This document shows positions 6,557-13,737 of a stretch of DNA of 13,737 bases, one piece after another; positions within the stretch are counted from its first letter, which is position 1, and every line of letters starts with the position of its first letter. The notes below the pieces were generated by a model, which made no database searches, had not been told where the DNA came from, and was given only the letters and a program-made list of their open reading frames with translations. This stretch comes from Pseudomonadota bacterium (GTDB taxonomy: Bacteria > Desulfobacterota > Desulfobulbia > Desulfobulbales > JAGXFP01), in assembly GCA_030673265.1 (NCBI GenBank), contig DAOVJK010000048.1:1-13737 (forward strand). Reading direction: 5' to 3'. Both the position numbers and the translations under genes were made by a program.

Positions 6557-8497
6557 CTAGCTTACCACTTGGTTTTTCCCCTGGCTTTTTGCCCTGTATA
6601 ACCGTCTATCCGCCTTAATTAGTAAGTCTTTCGGCGAGTCGCCATCCTCAGGATAACTGGCAATGCCAAAACTCGCAGTAAGCCGAATAATCCGGTCGTC
6701 TTCCAACCTGATTTTCAGATCTTCAACGCCCTTCCGAATCCGCTCGACAACACTTGCAGCCGGATCTTTTTCAAGCTCCGGCATGACAACGAGGAACTCC
6801 TCACCTCCGTAGCGACCGAGCACATCGTAGCCCCTCAGTCTGCTCTGAATACAGTCAGTAAATGCAGTGAGCGCCTCATCTCCGACCGGGTGGCCATGCT
6901 GATCGTTAATTTTCTTGAAATCGTCGATGTCGGCAATTGCAATGGAGAATTTCAGATTTAAACGTTTGCTCCTTTCCGATTCCTTGGCCATAAAATCGTT
7001 GATATATCTCCGATTAAAAGCATTGGTCAGGGGATCGGTGGTCGCCTCTATGACTTCATCGGTAATGTCCCTGATGATAAGCTGGATGCGGCCCCTCTCG
7101 TTCTTCTTGTTCAGGCGGAGATAGTAGCCGGAAAATTCATATACCCTTGTGCCCTTTTCGAAGCGCACATTTCCGATCTTCGTTTTATTGTGGAGGTCGT
7201 AATGGATCTCACGCCAACGTTTCTCCGGGACCAGAACAGAAATAGGCTTATCGAGAATGCCTTCGCCGAACACATTCCTGGCATTATCATTGGCCCAAAG
7301 TATCAATTGCTCATCACCCTGATCGATAAGTTCTATGAACATTTCCGGCAAAAGGTTCAGAATCTCCTTGGAATACTTCAGTTTCAACTCCAGAAATTCA
7401 TTGTAGTCACCATCCAGGTTTTGCACAAAATCACGACTGGTTAAGATTTTGGAAGCCTTACCAGACTCGTCATTAACAACAACTCTTCTGATATTGCGCA
7501 GGTTCATCTCTTGAACAACCTGGGTTACTGGCCAAGAAGGTTCAACGCAATAAACGGGGCTTGTCATGCAGGTTTCAACCTTGGCAGATAAAGGCACTTG
7601 GTCCTTGGCCATCCGCAAAATGTCTTTTTCTGTAATGATACCGATAGCATGCCCATCCTCCAAAACAGGAACTGAACTAATGTTGTGCGCAATGAATTGC
7701 TCAAGCACTGCCAGGACCGTTTCCTGGGGCCCCACCGTCACTAGTGCACGTTGGTGATCCAGGATATGTTTGATCTTCAAGGCGGCCTTCGGAAAATCAT
7801 CTTCCATGTGCTTAAGAATATCCTTTTGGGTGACAACCCCCTGGAAGCAGTTATCTTCATCGGATACGATCAGCCTACGAATGTTATTTTCCAGCATTAA
7901 GCTCAAAGCATAACTTAAAGTCCTTGTCCCCTTGGCATGGACAAGATTTTTCTTAACAAATGGGTGGATAGATTCTGCCGGATCTATCTTCTGATACATC
8001 ATGCGGACAACGTCACGCTCGGTGATGATCGCTACCGGCTTTTCCCCCTTTAGGATAACCGCAACGCCATTTGTGTTGTGGCTCATGAGAGCCAGCAGTT
8101 GCTGGAAGGTAGAATCAATCGGCAGAGACATACCGTCTCGCCTCACAATATTCTGGAGGAGGGTCTGCCCCTTTGTACTTCTCAATTGATCGACGTCTTC
8201 AAAGGACTTTTCAAGTACATACTTGGAAAAATCAATCTGGTTAAATTCACTGCCATGCTGGTTTTGTAGCAGCTTGAAAAAATTGCAGTTTTTACAATTC
8301 TTCATCTTATTTTGAGACGTGCCGTCAACTTCACCGGTGCACAAGGTGCCATTAATGAAACTGCAGGCCCTGCCACCATTTTTCCCGCCCAGAAAGCCAT
8401 CTGCCCTGTGAAAACTTGCGGCAATGCAGACACCGTGTTCCTCTGTCCTGAGGCCGCGTGGTTCACGACCGCAGTTCATGTATTCCCAACAATTCAA
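6557..8497 (-). CDS. Diguanylate cyclase with two-CW, four CBS, PAS and GGDEF domains
   Basis: This 646-residue protein, with no membrane segment seen, should make cyclic di-GMP from two GTP in the cytoplasm. It opens with MNCWEYMNCGREP and has cysteines 3, 9, 24, 45, 53, 68 and 71 plus GGKNGG, the pattern of 'two-CW' proteins. Two CBS pairs follow (about 122-236 and 246-362; ITERDV, TQKDIL, ITEKDIL and TSRDFV mark the four), then a PAS (about 384-480) and a GGDEF domain (about 486-642). The active-site loop is GGEEF (564-568), a metal aspartate is near D523, and R555xxD558 five residues before the loop is an intact inhibitory I-site. CBS pairs often bind adenine nucleotides, suggesting control by energy state; the cysteines may bind metal or sense redox. 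The start is TTG at 8497, backed by AGGAG eight bases upstream and by the family's MNCW opening. Confidence 0.93.
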   Translation of the reverse strand: MNCWEYMNCGREPRGLRTEEHGVCIAASFHRADGFLGGKNGGRACSFINGTLCTGEVDGTSQNKMKNCKNCNFFKLLQNQHGSEFNQIDFSKYVLEKSFEDVDQLRSTKGQTLLQNIVRRDGMSLPIDSTFQQLLALMSHNTNGVAVILKGEKPVAIITERDVVRMMYQKIDPAESIHPFVKKNLVHAKGTRTLSYALSLMLENNIRRLIVSDEDNCFQGVVTQKDILKHMEDDFPKAALKIKHILDHQRALVTVGPQETVLAVLEQFIAHNISSVPVLEDGHAIGIITEKDILRMAKDQVPLSAKVETCMTSPVYCVEPSWPVTQVVQEMNLRNIRRVVVNDESGKASKILTSRDFVQNLDGDYNEFLELKLKYSKEILNLLPEMFIELIDQGDEQLILWANDNARNVFGEGILDKPISVLVPEKRWREIHYDLHNKTKIGNVRFEKGTRVYEFSGYYLRLNKKNERGRIQLIIRDITDEVIEATTDPLTNAFNRRYINDFMAKESERSKRLNLKFSIAIADIDDFKKINDQHGHPVGDEALTAFTDCIQSRLRGYDVLGRYGGEEFLVVMPELEKDPAASVVERIRKGVEDLKIRLEDDRIIRLTASFGIASYPEDGDSPKDLLIKADRRLYRAKSQGKNQVVS

Positions 8498-8718
8498 ATC
8501 TTTTTCTCCTGTATGTTTAAAAAAAAGGGGTAAGCCGTATGGCCCGAGGTCCTGCCCTCATCCACATCCAGCAATATCTGCATGGACCTGGCCGGATCGT
8601 TAACGGGACCGGCGTAATTGATCCGGATGAGAAAATCATCGCCGCTCATCCCGCTGTCGGGATCAACGCCGTCAACGGGATAGCTTGCCTCCCCCGTCCA
8701 ATCCAGGGCAGAGGCGGG
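8494..8718 (-). pseudogene. In-frame remnant of a further Ig-like module after the stop of the large gene
   Basis: Directly after the TAA at 8719-8721 the same frame runs for 74 codons to a TGA at 8494-8496. It opens PASALDWTGE and continues YPVDGVDPDSG, matching 17 of 20 residues of the module starting at 10740 (LDWTGE, SYTVDGVDPDSG), then FLIRINY and ILLDVDEG, which match the FxFRVxY and LWVDxND positions. The likeness stops inside the calcium-type loop, followed by an unrelated tail of about 19 residues. Many codon differences from the other modules are synonymous, so it was long kept as protein. In the earlier part of the gene the same linker (MGADEV to PSLEWTGE) is uninterrupted. It could be a recent nonsense mutation, stop readthrough, or a sequence error. 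Confidence 0.75.
8506..8510 (-). promoter_or_regulatory. Ribosome-binding site supporting a TTG start
   Basis: AGGAG on the minus strand lies eight bases before TTG 8497. It lies within the frame that continues from the large repetitive gene, whose TGA (8494-8496) overlaps the TTG by four bases (TTGA), a layout typical of translational coupling. Confidence 0.7.
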
Positions 8719-11700
8719 TTAATTACCTAAGACATACTCATCGGCACCCATGTCATACTCATCAACGCCGTCGCCCGTTGTCTCCACATCGTAAGGCCGT
8801 GAATCCCCTTCTATATCGTCGCCAGGAGCGGAGGTGGCTGAGGCGCTGTCGATACATGGAGAAACCTTGGTGCAGCCAGCCGGTTCGTCGGCACCGTTAC
8901 AGAGCAGGAAAACGCCGGCGCTGGTGGGGCTGCCAAGCCCTGCCTGCTGAAAATCAACAAACCAGGGATTGGCGTCGATATTGCCAGTACCGGCATAACC
9001 ATCTTGCACATCGGAATAGGTAATGGTCGGCGTACCAGATATGTTGGTGCCGCTCCCATCTGCGCTATTTCCCCAGATGATACTGTTGATAATGGTAGCT
9101 GAACCACTCAGGCCACCGCCGTATCGCTTGGCGTAGTTGCCGCTGATGGTGCTGTTATAAACGTTCAGTGTCCCGGAGCTATAGATACCACCGCCGTCGC
9201 TGTAAGTTGTCAGATCGCCAATGTTACCGCTGACAATACAGTTGGTCAGCGTCACGGTGCCGCCATTAGTTATACCGCCACCATAGGACCCGGCCCGGTT
9301 GCCTCGGATATTGCTCCTGCTTATATCAAGCGAGCAGCCTCCCCCGACGCTGATGCCGCCGCCGGCGGCGGTGCCCTGGTTACCGGAGATATCAACACCG
9401 CTGGCTGTCAAAGTCGGCCCGCCGGTAATAAAGATGCCGCTGCCGTTCCGGGCTACGTTGCCGCTGACACTGCCGCCGGTAAGGGTGGCGGTGGTCGTGG
9501 CGTCACCGCCAATGTAGAGACCGCCGCCATCGTACAAGGTTACGGTATTGTTTTCGATGGTACTGTCGGTAATGGATAAGGACGTGCCTACGGAGCTGAA
9601 AAAGATTCCTCCGGCACTTGAGCCGCTGGTATTGTTGGTGACACTGACGTTGGTCACCGTCGTCGCGCCGGCCATGGCATTCACGTAAAGACCGGCGCCA
9701 GTGCCAGTGGCGGTATTGGCGTCGATGGTAGTGTCACTGATAGTCAGCGCCCCGGTGCCCTTGGCATACAGAGCGACACCGCTTCTGCCGTGGTTGCCGG
9801 CCAGGGTACTGTTGCTAATGGTAACGGTGGTCAAGGAACCGGTCAAATAGAGGCCGGAACCGTCAAAGGTTGAGGTATTGTTGCTGACAATGCTGTTGGA
9901 CATGGCCAGCTTCGAGTTGTTGCAATAAATACCGGCGCCAGACCCTGCCGCATTACCGGTTATGGTGGTATTGAGCAGAGTCGTGGCGTTGGTGGTCGAG
10001 GCACCATTCAGATAAACACCGATATTGCTATTATCCTGAATGATACAGTTTTTGATAAGTGACGCAGATAAGTTGAAGACGTAGATGCCACGGGTAACAG
10101 TGCTGGCCAGCTGATTATCTATAGTGAAGCCATCCAATACCGGACTGTAGCTGCCACCACTGCCGATGGTAACCACGGGTGCATTGGCGCCGCTGCCCTG
10201 AATCGTTGTCAATCCGGCGCCGTGGACTGATTGGACGGTGACGCTCTTATCCGTTGGGAAGACGATGTTTTCGTCGTACGTGCCGTCGTCAACCAGGACG
10301 TAGTCACCATCGCTCGCCGCATCAATAGCAGCCTGAATAGTACCGAACTCAGTCGGCACCTCCTGGGCATCGAACACGGTCACGGTCTGCACCGCCGTCG
10401 CATTACCTGTGGCAGCATCGGTGCCGTCATGGGCATAGAAGAGATAGGAGACGCTGCCGCCTGCCACATAAGGAACAATGGTGGCAACAGTGTAGAGTTT
10501 GCCGTCGCTGTAGGTGGTGTCACCACCATCCACCGCGCTCAGGTCTATCTTTTCACCAGCATCCAGGTAATTGCCGTTGTCATTTTTGTCCACCCACAGC
10601 TGAATGACTGAGGGGGCGTTGTCAAGAAACTGGGAATACTGGACCCGGAAGGTGTAAACCCCACCACCGGGGCCGGAGTCGGGATCGACGCCATCGACGG
10701 TATAGCTACTCTCGCCGGTCCAGTCCAGATCAGGCGGAGGACTGGCGGCAAAGACCCCCACGGTAAGGTCAGAGGTCGGGGTGCCGGTGGCCGTGTCCGT
10801 GCCGTCTCCAGCGATAAAACTGTAGTTAAGGAGCCCGTCGCCTGCGGCATCAAGGTTGATCTCGACCTTATACAGCCTCCCGTCCAAATAGGTGCTGTCC
10901 CCCGGATCAACCGGGATCATGTCGATCTTTTCACCGGCGTCGTTGTAATTGCCGTTATCATTCTTGTCCAGCCAGAGCTGGATGGAAGCAGGCGCCTCGT
11001 TGTCCGCGTCGGTATAGTTCACCTGGAAATCATAGAGGGTGGTGCTCAGGCTATAGTCGGGGTCAACCCCATCTTCGGTATAGTTGGTCAAACCCGTCCA
11101 GGCCAGGGTCGGGATGTTGTTGATGAGGGTTACGGTACTGGTGGTAGTTGCCGGATCGCCGGTGGCCACGACACCGTTAGAGGCATAGAAGCGGTAGTCG
11201 AGGGTATTATCCCCCGCCTTGGTTAAAGCAACTACCCTGGTGTAGATCATGCCATCCGTATAGTCGGTGTCAGCGCTATTTAATGCGGTCATGCTGAGCA
11301 TTTCACCGCTGTCGACATAATCACCGTCGTCGTTCCTGTCCACCCATACCTGAACGGAGGTCGGCGGCGTATTATGGGCATCGGTATAGGTAACCCGGAA
11401 GACGAAATCGCTGCCGGCCAACCCGCTGTCCGGATTGGCCCCGTCAGCTACATAATCGCCGCTACCCAGCCATGCCAGTTGCGGAATACTGTTGAGAAAA
11501 ACCGTGCTGTCGGCAACGGGATCACCGGTGGCAAAATCATTGTTGTCGGCAGCATAAAAACGATAGTTGAGCACATCGTCACCGGCATAAACAAGGTTCA
11601 ACGACTTGGTGTAGAGCTTGCCGTCAGTATAGGTGGTGTCTCCGCCGTCGATTGCACTCATGGTGTACTTTTCACCAACTTCATAGCTGCCGTTGTCGTT

Positions 11701-13737
11701 TTCATCCACCCACAGCTGGATAACGGAAGGTGCATCGTTATCTCCATCGACATAGGTGATGCGAAATTCGAAACTAGCGCCGCTCACCCCCTGATCAGGA
11801 TTAACGCCATCTGCAGCATAGCCTGTCTCACCGGTCCATTCGAGACTCGGGCTACTGTTGAGCACGGTCTTGACCTCATCTGCGCCCATATCAACGCCAG
11901 CACCATTGGGACGGATGTCGCCATCGATATCCACGAAAGGGGCACCGACGGAGGTACCGACATTCACGGCCTGCGAGTTAACCGGCAGGTGGTAATCACC
12001 CTCAGAGGTCGGTGCGGACGAAGGGGAACGCGGATCAACAAACCAGGGGTCAACATTGATATTGTTGTTACCGCTGTAACCGTCCTCGCCGATGTCGGAA
12101 TAAGTGGCCGTGACGGTGCCGTTTATCTCGGAACTGCCGCCGTTGTCATAGATGATGGAGTTGGTCACCGTCACCGTGGCCGTGGCGTCATAAACGACCT
12201 CCACTCCACCGCCAGAGGCTAAGGTGTTGTTGCCGCTGATAGTGCAGTTAACAATATCGGCAACCATAACTGCATCCTGGCCGCTGATATAGAACCCGCC
12301 ACCAGCAAATTCGTAGGAAAAGTTGCCGGTTACCACACAGTTGATAAAGGAAGCGGTTGTGTTGCCCTCGATATAGACACCACCGCCCCAGCGGGCGCTG
12401 TTACCGGTTATGTAACATCTCTCAATGGTCACGGTGCCGCCGGAGACTTTCAGGCCACCGCCGGTGCTGGAGTCAAAACCAGTATTATCACGAATGAAGG
12501 AATCAATAATAGTGAGGGTATTGCCTACCTCATTGAGAACTCTGATAGCAGCACCAGCTACGCTGCTGTTATTATTGAAGGTGGAACCGCTTATGGTCAT
12601 CGAGTCCACACCATCCAAATACAGACCACCACCGGTAAGGGTTGTGGCATTGCTGCTGATTGTGCTGTCGTTGATGGTGCCGGTAAGGGTGGCTCCATTG
12701 TTTTCGACATAGATGGCGCCACCGTACTGGAGGCCATTGTGGCCACTGATGGTGGTATCGTCAATACTCAGGCTCACCGTGCCGCCTGTGGCCAGGCAGA
12801 AGATGCCGCCGCCCTCGGCAGAGGAGGGTACGGAGTTGCTGCTGATGGTGGAACTGGAGAGGGTCAATGATGCATCAACACTGGTGGTCATATAGATTCC
12901 GCCGCCTTGACCACCGCTACTGTTATTACTGATGGTGGAGCCGGAAATATCCGCTGAACTGCCGCTGGCCAGATAGATACCAGAGCCAGACAGGGTGGTG
13001 GTGTTACTGCTGACCGTGGTGTCGCTGATAGTCACGATGGACGAACCCCCGTTGACATAGAGACCACCACCATACTGTGAGCTGTTACCGGTTATAATGG
13101 AATTGACAATGGTGGGGGAAGAATCACTGATGGAGATACCGGCCCCGTATCCATTCGCCAGATAACCATTCTGCACGGTTAGCCCGTTCAGTACCACATC
13201 AGCGCCATTTATAATCTTGACCGCCGTACCGGAGGCATTGCCATCAATAAAGGTGGAAGCGGCGCCGTTCTCAGAGACAATGGTCAGGTCCTTGTTGTCA
13301 ATGATGATATTCTCCGTGCAGGTGCCGCTGGCAAGCAGGATGGTATCACCATTGGCGGCATCGTCGATCGCTGCCTGGAGCGACGTGTAGTCATAGTCTC
13401 CGGTTCCGTCACAAGACACCTTGATGGCATTAACGATCAGGGTGACGATGCTGCCGTTGGCCGGGGTACCGGTGGCATCCACTGTGCCGTCAGAGGCATA
13501 GAACCGATAGTTGAGGAGGCCATCCCCCACGGCGGCGAGATTCATCGTGGCAGTATAAATTTTGCCGTCCGAATAATCGATATCTGTGGCATCGACGGCG
13601 GTCAGATCAATCTTCTCACCGCTGTCGTCGTAATCGTCGTCATCATTCTTGTCCACCCAAACTTGAATAGAGGTCGGGGCGTTGTTTTCAACATCACTGT
13701 ACTGCACTTGGAAGTTGAAACTGGTATTGTCTATACC
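8719..13737 (-). CDS. Giant modular beta-helix / Ig-like repeat protein, probable surface protein (partial)
   Basis: At least 1672 residues are visible; the frame enters through the right edge, so the signal peptide and start are missing. The order is: partial Ig-like module (13429-13737), beta-helix 1 (11875-13419), four Ig-like modules of 122-125 residues (10369-11850), beta-helix 2 (8734-10359), then TAA. The helices are built of coils of the type TISGNS...GGGIY and resemble Pmp-like and choice-of-anchor-Q surface proteins. Each begins with a QAAIDxAxxGD cap (the usual entry to such helices) and ends in MGADE. The Ig-like modules share LxWTG, DGVxPD, LWVDKNDNG and LNYRFYA, with a DxNDxG..D.GE loop like the calcium loops of SdrD-type B domains. 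I see no LPXTG, autotransporter barrel or sorting tail before the stop. An adhesin or secreted surface role is inferred; substrate unknown. It is probably co-transcribed with the diguanylate cyclase. Confidence 0.88.
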   Translation of the reverse strand, partial: GIDNTSFNFQVQYSDVENNAPTSIQVWVDKNDDDDYDDSGEKIDLTAVDATDIDYSDGKIYTATMNLAAVGDGLLNYRFYASDGTVDATGTPANGSIVTLIVNAIKVSCDGTGDYDYTSLQAAIDDAANGDTILLASGTCTENIIIDNKDLTIVSENGAASTFIDGNASGTAVKIINGADVVLNGLTVQNGYLANGYGAGISISDSSPTIVNSIITGNSSQYGGGLYVNGGSSIVTISDTTVSSNTTTLSGSGIYLASGSSADISGSTISNNSSGGQGGGIYMTTSVDASLTLSSSTISSNSVPSSAEGGGIFCLATGGTVSLSIDDTTISGHNGLQYGGAIYVENNGATLTGTINDSTISSNATTLTGGGLYLDGVDSMTISGSTFNNNSSVAGAAIRVLNEVGNTLTIIDSFIRDNTGFDSSTGGGLKVSGGTVTIERCYITGNSARWGGGVYIEGNTTASFINCVVTGNFSYEFAGGGFYISGQDAVMVADIVNCTISGNNTLASGGGVEVVYDATATVTVTNSIIYDNGGSSEINGTVTATYSDIGEDGYSGNNNINVDPWFVDPRSPSSAPTSEGDYHLPVNSQAVNVGTSVGAPFVDIDGDIRPNGAGVDMGADEVKTVLNSSPSLEWTGETGYAADGVNPDQGVSGASFEFRITYVDGDNDAPSVIQLWVDENDNGSYEVGEKYTMSAIDGGDTTYTDGKLYTKSLNLVYAGDDVLNYRFYAADNNDFATGDPVADSTVFLNSIPQLAWLGSGDYVADGANPDSGLAGSDFVFRVTYTDAHNTPPTSVQVWVDRNDDGDYVDSGEMLSMTALNSADTDYTDGMIYTRVVALTKAGDNTLDYRFYASNGVVATGDPATTTSTVTLINNIPTLAWTGLTNYTEDGVDPDYSLSTTLYDFQVNYTDADNEAPASIQLWLDKNDNGNYNDAGEKIDMIPVDPGDSTYLDGRLYKVEINLDAAGDGLLNYSFIAGDGTDTATGTPTSDLTVGVFAASPPPDLDWTGESSYTVDGVDPDSGPGGGVYTFRVQYSQFLDNAPSVIQLWVDKNDNGNYLDAGEKIDLSAVDGGDTTYSDGKLYTVATIVPYVAGGSVSYLFYAHDGTDAATGNATAVQTVTVFDAQEVPTEFGTIQAAIDAASDGDYVLVDDGTYDENIVFPTDKSVTVQSVHGAGLTTIQGSGANAPVVTIGSGGSYSPVLDGFTIDNQLASTVTRGIYVFNLSASLIKNCIIQDNSNIGVYLNGASTTNATTLLNTTITGNAAGSGAGIYCNNSKLAMSNSIVSNNTSTFDGSGLYLTGSLTTVTISNSTLAGNHGRSGVALYAKGTGALTISDTTIDANTATGTGAGLYVNAMAGATTVTNVSVTNNTSGSSAGGIFFSSVGTSLSITDSTIENNTVTLYDGGGLYIGGDATTTATLTGGSVSGNVARNGSGIFITGGPTLTASGVDISGNQGTAAGGGISVGGGCSLDISRSNIRGNRAGSYGGGITNGGTVTLTNCIVSGNIGDLTTYSDGGGIYSSGTLNVYNSTISGNYAKRYGGGLSGSATIINSIIWGNSADGSGTNISGTPTITYSDVQDGYAGTGNIDANPWFVDFQQAGLGSPTSAGVFLLCNGADEPAGCTKVSPCIDSASATSAPGDDIEGDSRPYDVETTGDGVDEYDMGADEYVLGN
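8734..10359 (-). repeat. Beta-helix domain 2 coding region
   Basis: It begins VPTEFGTIQAAIDAASDGDY, followed by a GTYDEN cap. About 20 coils of roughly 22-30 residues follow, with recurring S/N-T-x-I-x-x-N and GGGIY/GAGLY turns that stack as a right-handed parallel helix. The closing segment (NPWFVD, SPCID, DIEGDSRPYD, MGADEY) is like a choice-of-anchor Q ending. The underlying DNA gives imperfect tandem repeats. Confidence 0.8.
10369..10740 (-). repeat. Ig-like module R4
   Basis: This unit starts PPDLDWTGESSYTVDGVDPD and has the loop DKNDNGNYLDAGEK, then the TTYSDGKLYT turn. It leads into the cap of beta-helix 2. It is among the closest relatives of the remnant module at 8497-8718. Confidence 0.8.
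10741..11112 (-). repeat. Ig-like module R3
   Basis: The unit starts PTLAWTGLTNYTEDGVDPD, has the loop DKNDNGNYNDAGEK and ends with LNYSFIAGDGTDTATG. It is about 124 residues long. Confidence 0.8.
11113..11484 (-). repeat. Ig-like module R2
   Basis: The unit starts PQLAWLGSGDYVADGANPD and has the loop DRNDDGDYVDSGEM. The usual WTG is WLG here. It is about 124 residues long. Confidence 0.8.
11485..11850 (-). repeat. Ig-like module R1
   Basis: The unit starts PSLEWTGETGYAADGVNPD and follows beta-helix 1 through the linker MGADEVKTVLNSS without a stop. Its calcium-type loop is DENDNGSYEVGEK, lacking the aspartate before GE. It is about 122 residues long. Confidence 0.8.
11875..13419 (-). repeat. 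Beta-helix domain 1 coding region
   Basis: It begins VSCDGTGDYDYTSLQAAIDD, with a GTCTEN cap. It then has about 18 coils with recurring TISxNS and GGGIY/GGGLY turns, and ends with VDPWFVD, DIDGDIRPNG and MGADE. Its layout closely parallels beta-helix 2, suggesting duplication of a whole helix-plus-modules block. Confidence 0.8.
13429..13737 (-). repeat. Ig-like module R0, cut by the window edge
   Basis: The visible part runs from GIDNTSFNFQVQYSDVENN, through the loop DKNDDDDYDDSGEK and YSDGKIYT, to LLNYRFYASDG. The start of the module, with its WTG and DGVDPD motifs, must lie beyond the right edge, showing that the gene continues upstream and that GTG at 13707 is not its start. Confidence 0.8.

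Noticed and set aside
6172..6618. A 148-codon plus-strand frame after the kinase
   Set aside because: It overlaps the end of the cyclase gene in antisense, lacks an ATG and a clear ribosome-binding site, and its composition does not look like protein.
11374..12222. A 282-codon plus-strand frame inside the giant gene
   Set aside because: It lies antisense to the repetitive coding region and mirrors its repeat periodicity. It lacks a recognisable domain. The minus-strand frame clearly encodes the protein.
8719..13737. Tandem repeats as a CRISPR array or satellite DNA
   Set aside because: The repeats are imperfect at DNA level, long (about 370 bp or 70-90 bp) and keep one open frame. They are protein repeats.

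Overview
The window looks like chromosomal DNA from a Desulfobacterota (deltaproteobacterial) organism. This is inferred from the gene families: a SWIM-bearing SNF2 protein, a histidine kinase whose PAS domain carries a Cys/His cluster, and a diguanylate cyclase that begins with the Cys/Trp-rich 'two-CW' motif. There are five protein-coding genes, two of them cut by the window edges. I saw no tRNA, rRNA, CRISPR array, insertion sequence or phage gene.

Layout. Bases 1-1917 (minus) encode the first 639 residues of a SNF2-family helicase; the motor domain lies beyond the left edge. Bases 1918-2591 are a divergent intergenic region with a candidate promoter on each side, a 14-bp palindrome and two AT-rich inverted repeats. 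Bases 2592-6168 (plus) form a two-gene operon: a periplasmic ABC_sub_bind-type binding protein, then, 16 bases later, a membrane hybrid histidine kinase (dCache-HAMP-PAS-HisKA-HATPase-receiver). No permease or ATPase gene is present, so the pair is probably a sensory unit. Bases 6169-6556 separate convergent genes and hold two inverted-repeat structures. Bases 6557-8497 (minus) encode a 646-residue diguanylate cyclase (two-CW, four CBS, PAS, GGDEF). Bases 8719-13737 (minus) encode at least 1672 residues of a very large repetitive protein, probably a cell-surface or secreted one. It alternates Ig-like modules carrying a calcium-type loop with two parallel beta-helix domains, and its 5' end lies beyond the right edge.

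The most unusual observation is at the end of the large gene. Directly after its TAA stop, in the same frame and with no further stop for 74 codons, lies another Ig-like module. It matches the preceding modules closely at protein level but has many synonymous differences. This continued frame ends in a TGA that overlaps the TTG start of the diguanylate cyclase by four bases. The gene therefore seems to have been longer, through a recent nonsense mutation, stop readthrough or a sequence error, and to be joined to a c-di-GMP synthase in one transcription unit. A link between a putative adhesin and c-di-GMP signalling fits known biofilm biology but is an inference here.
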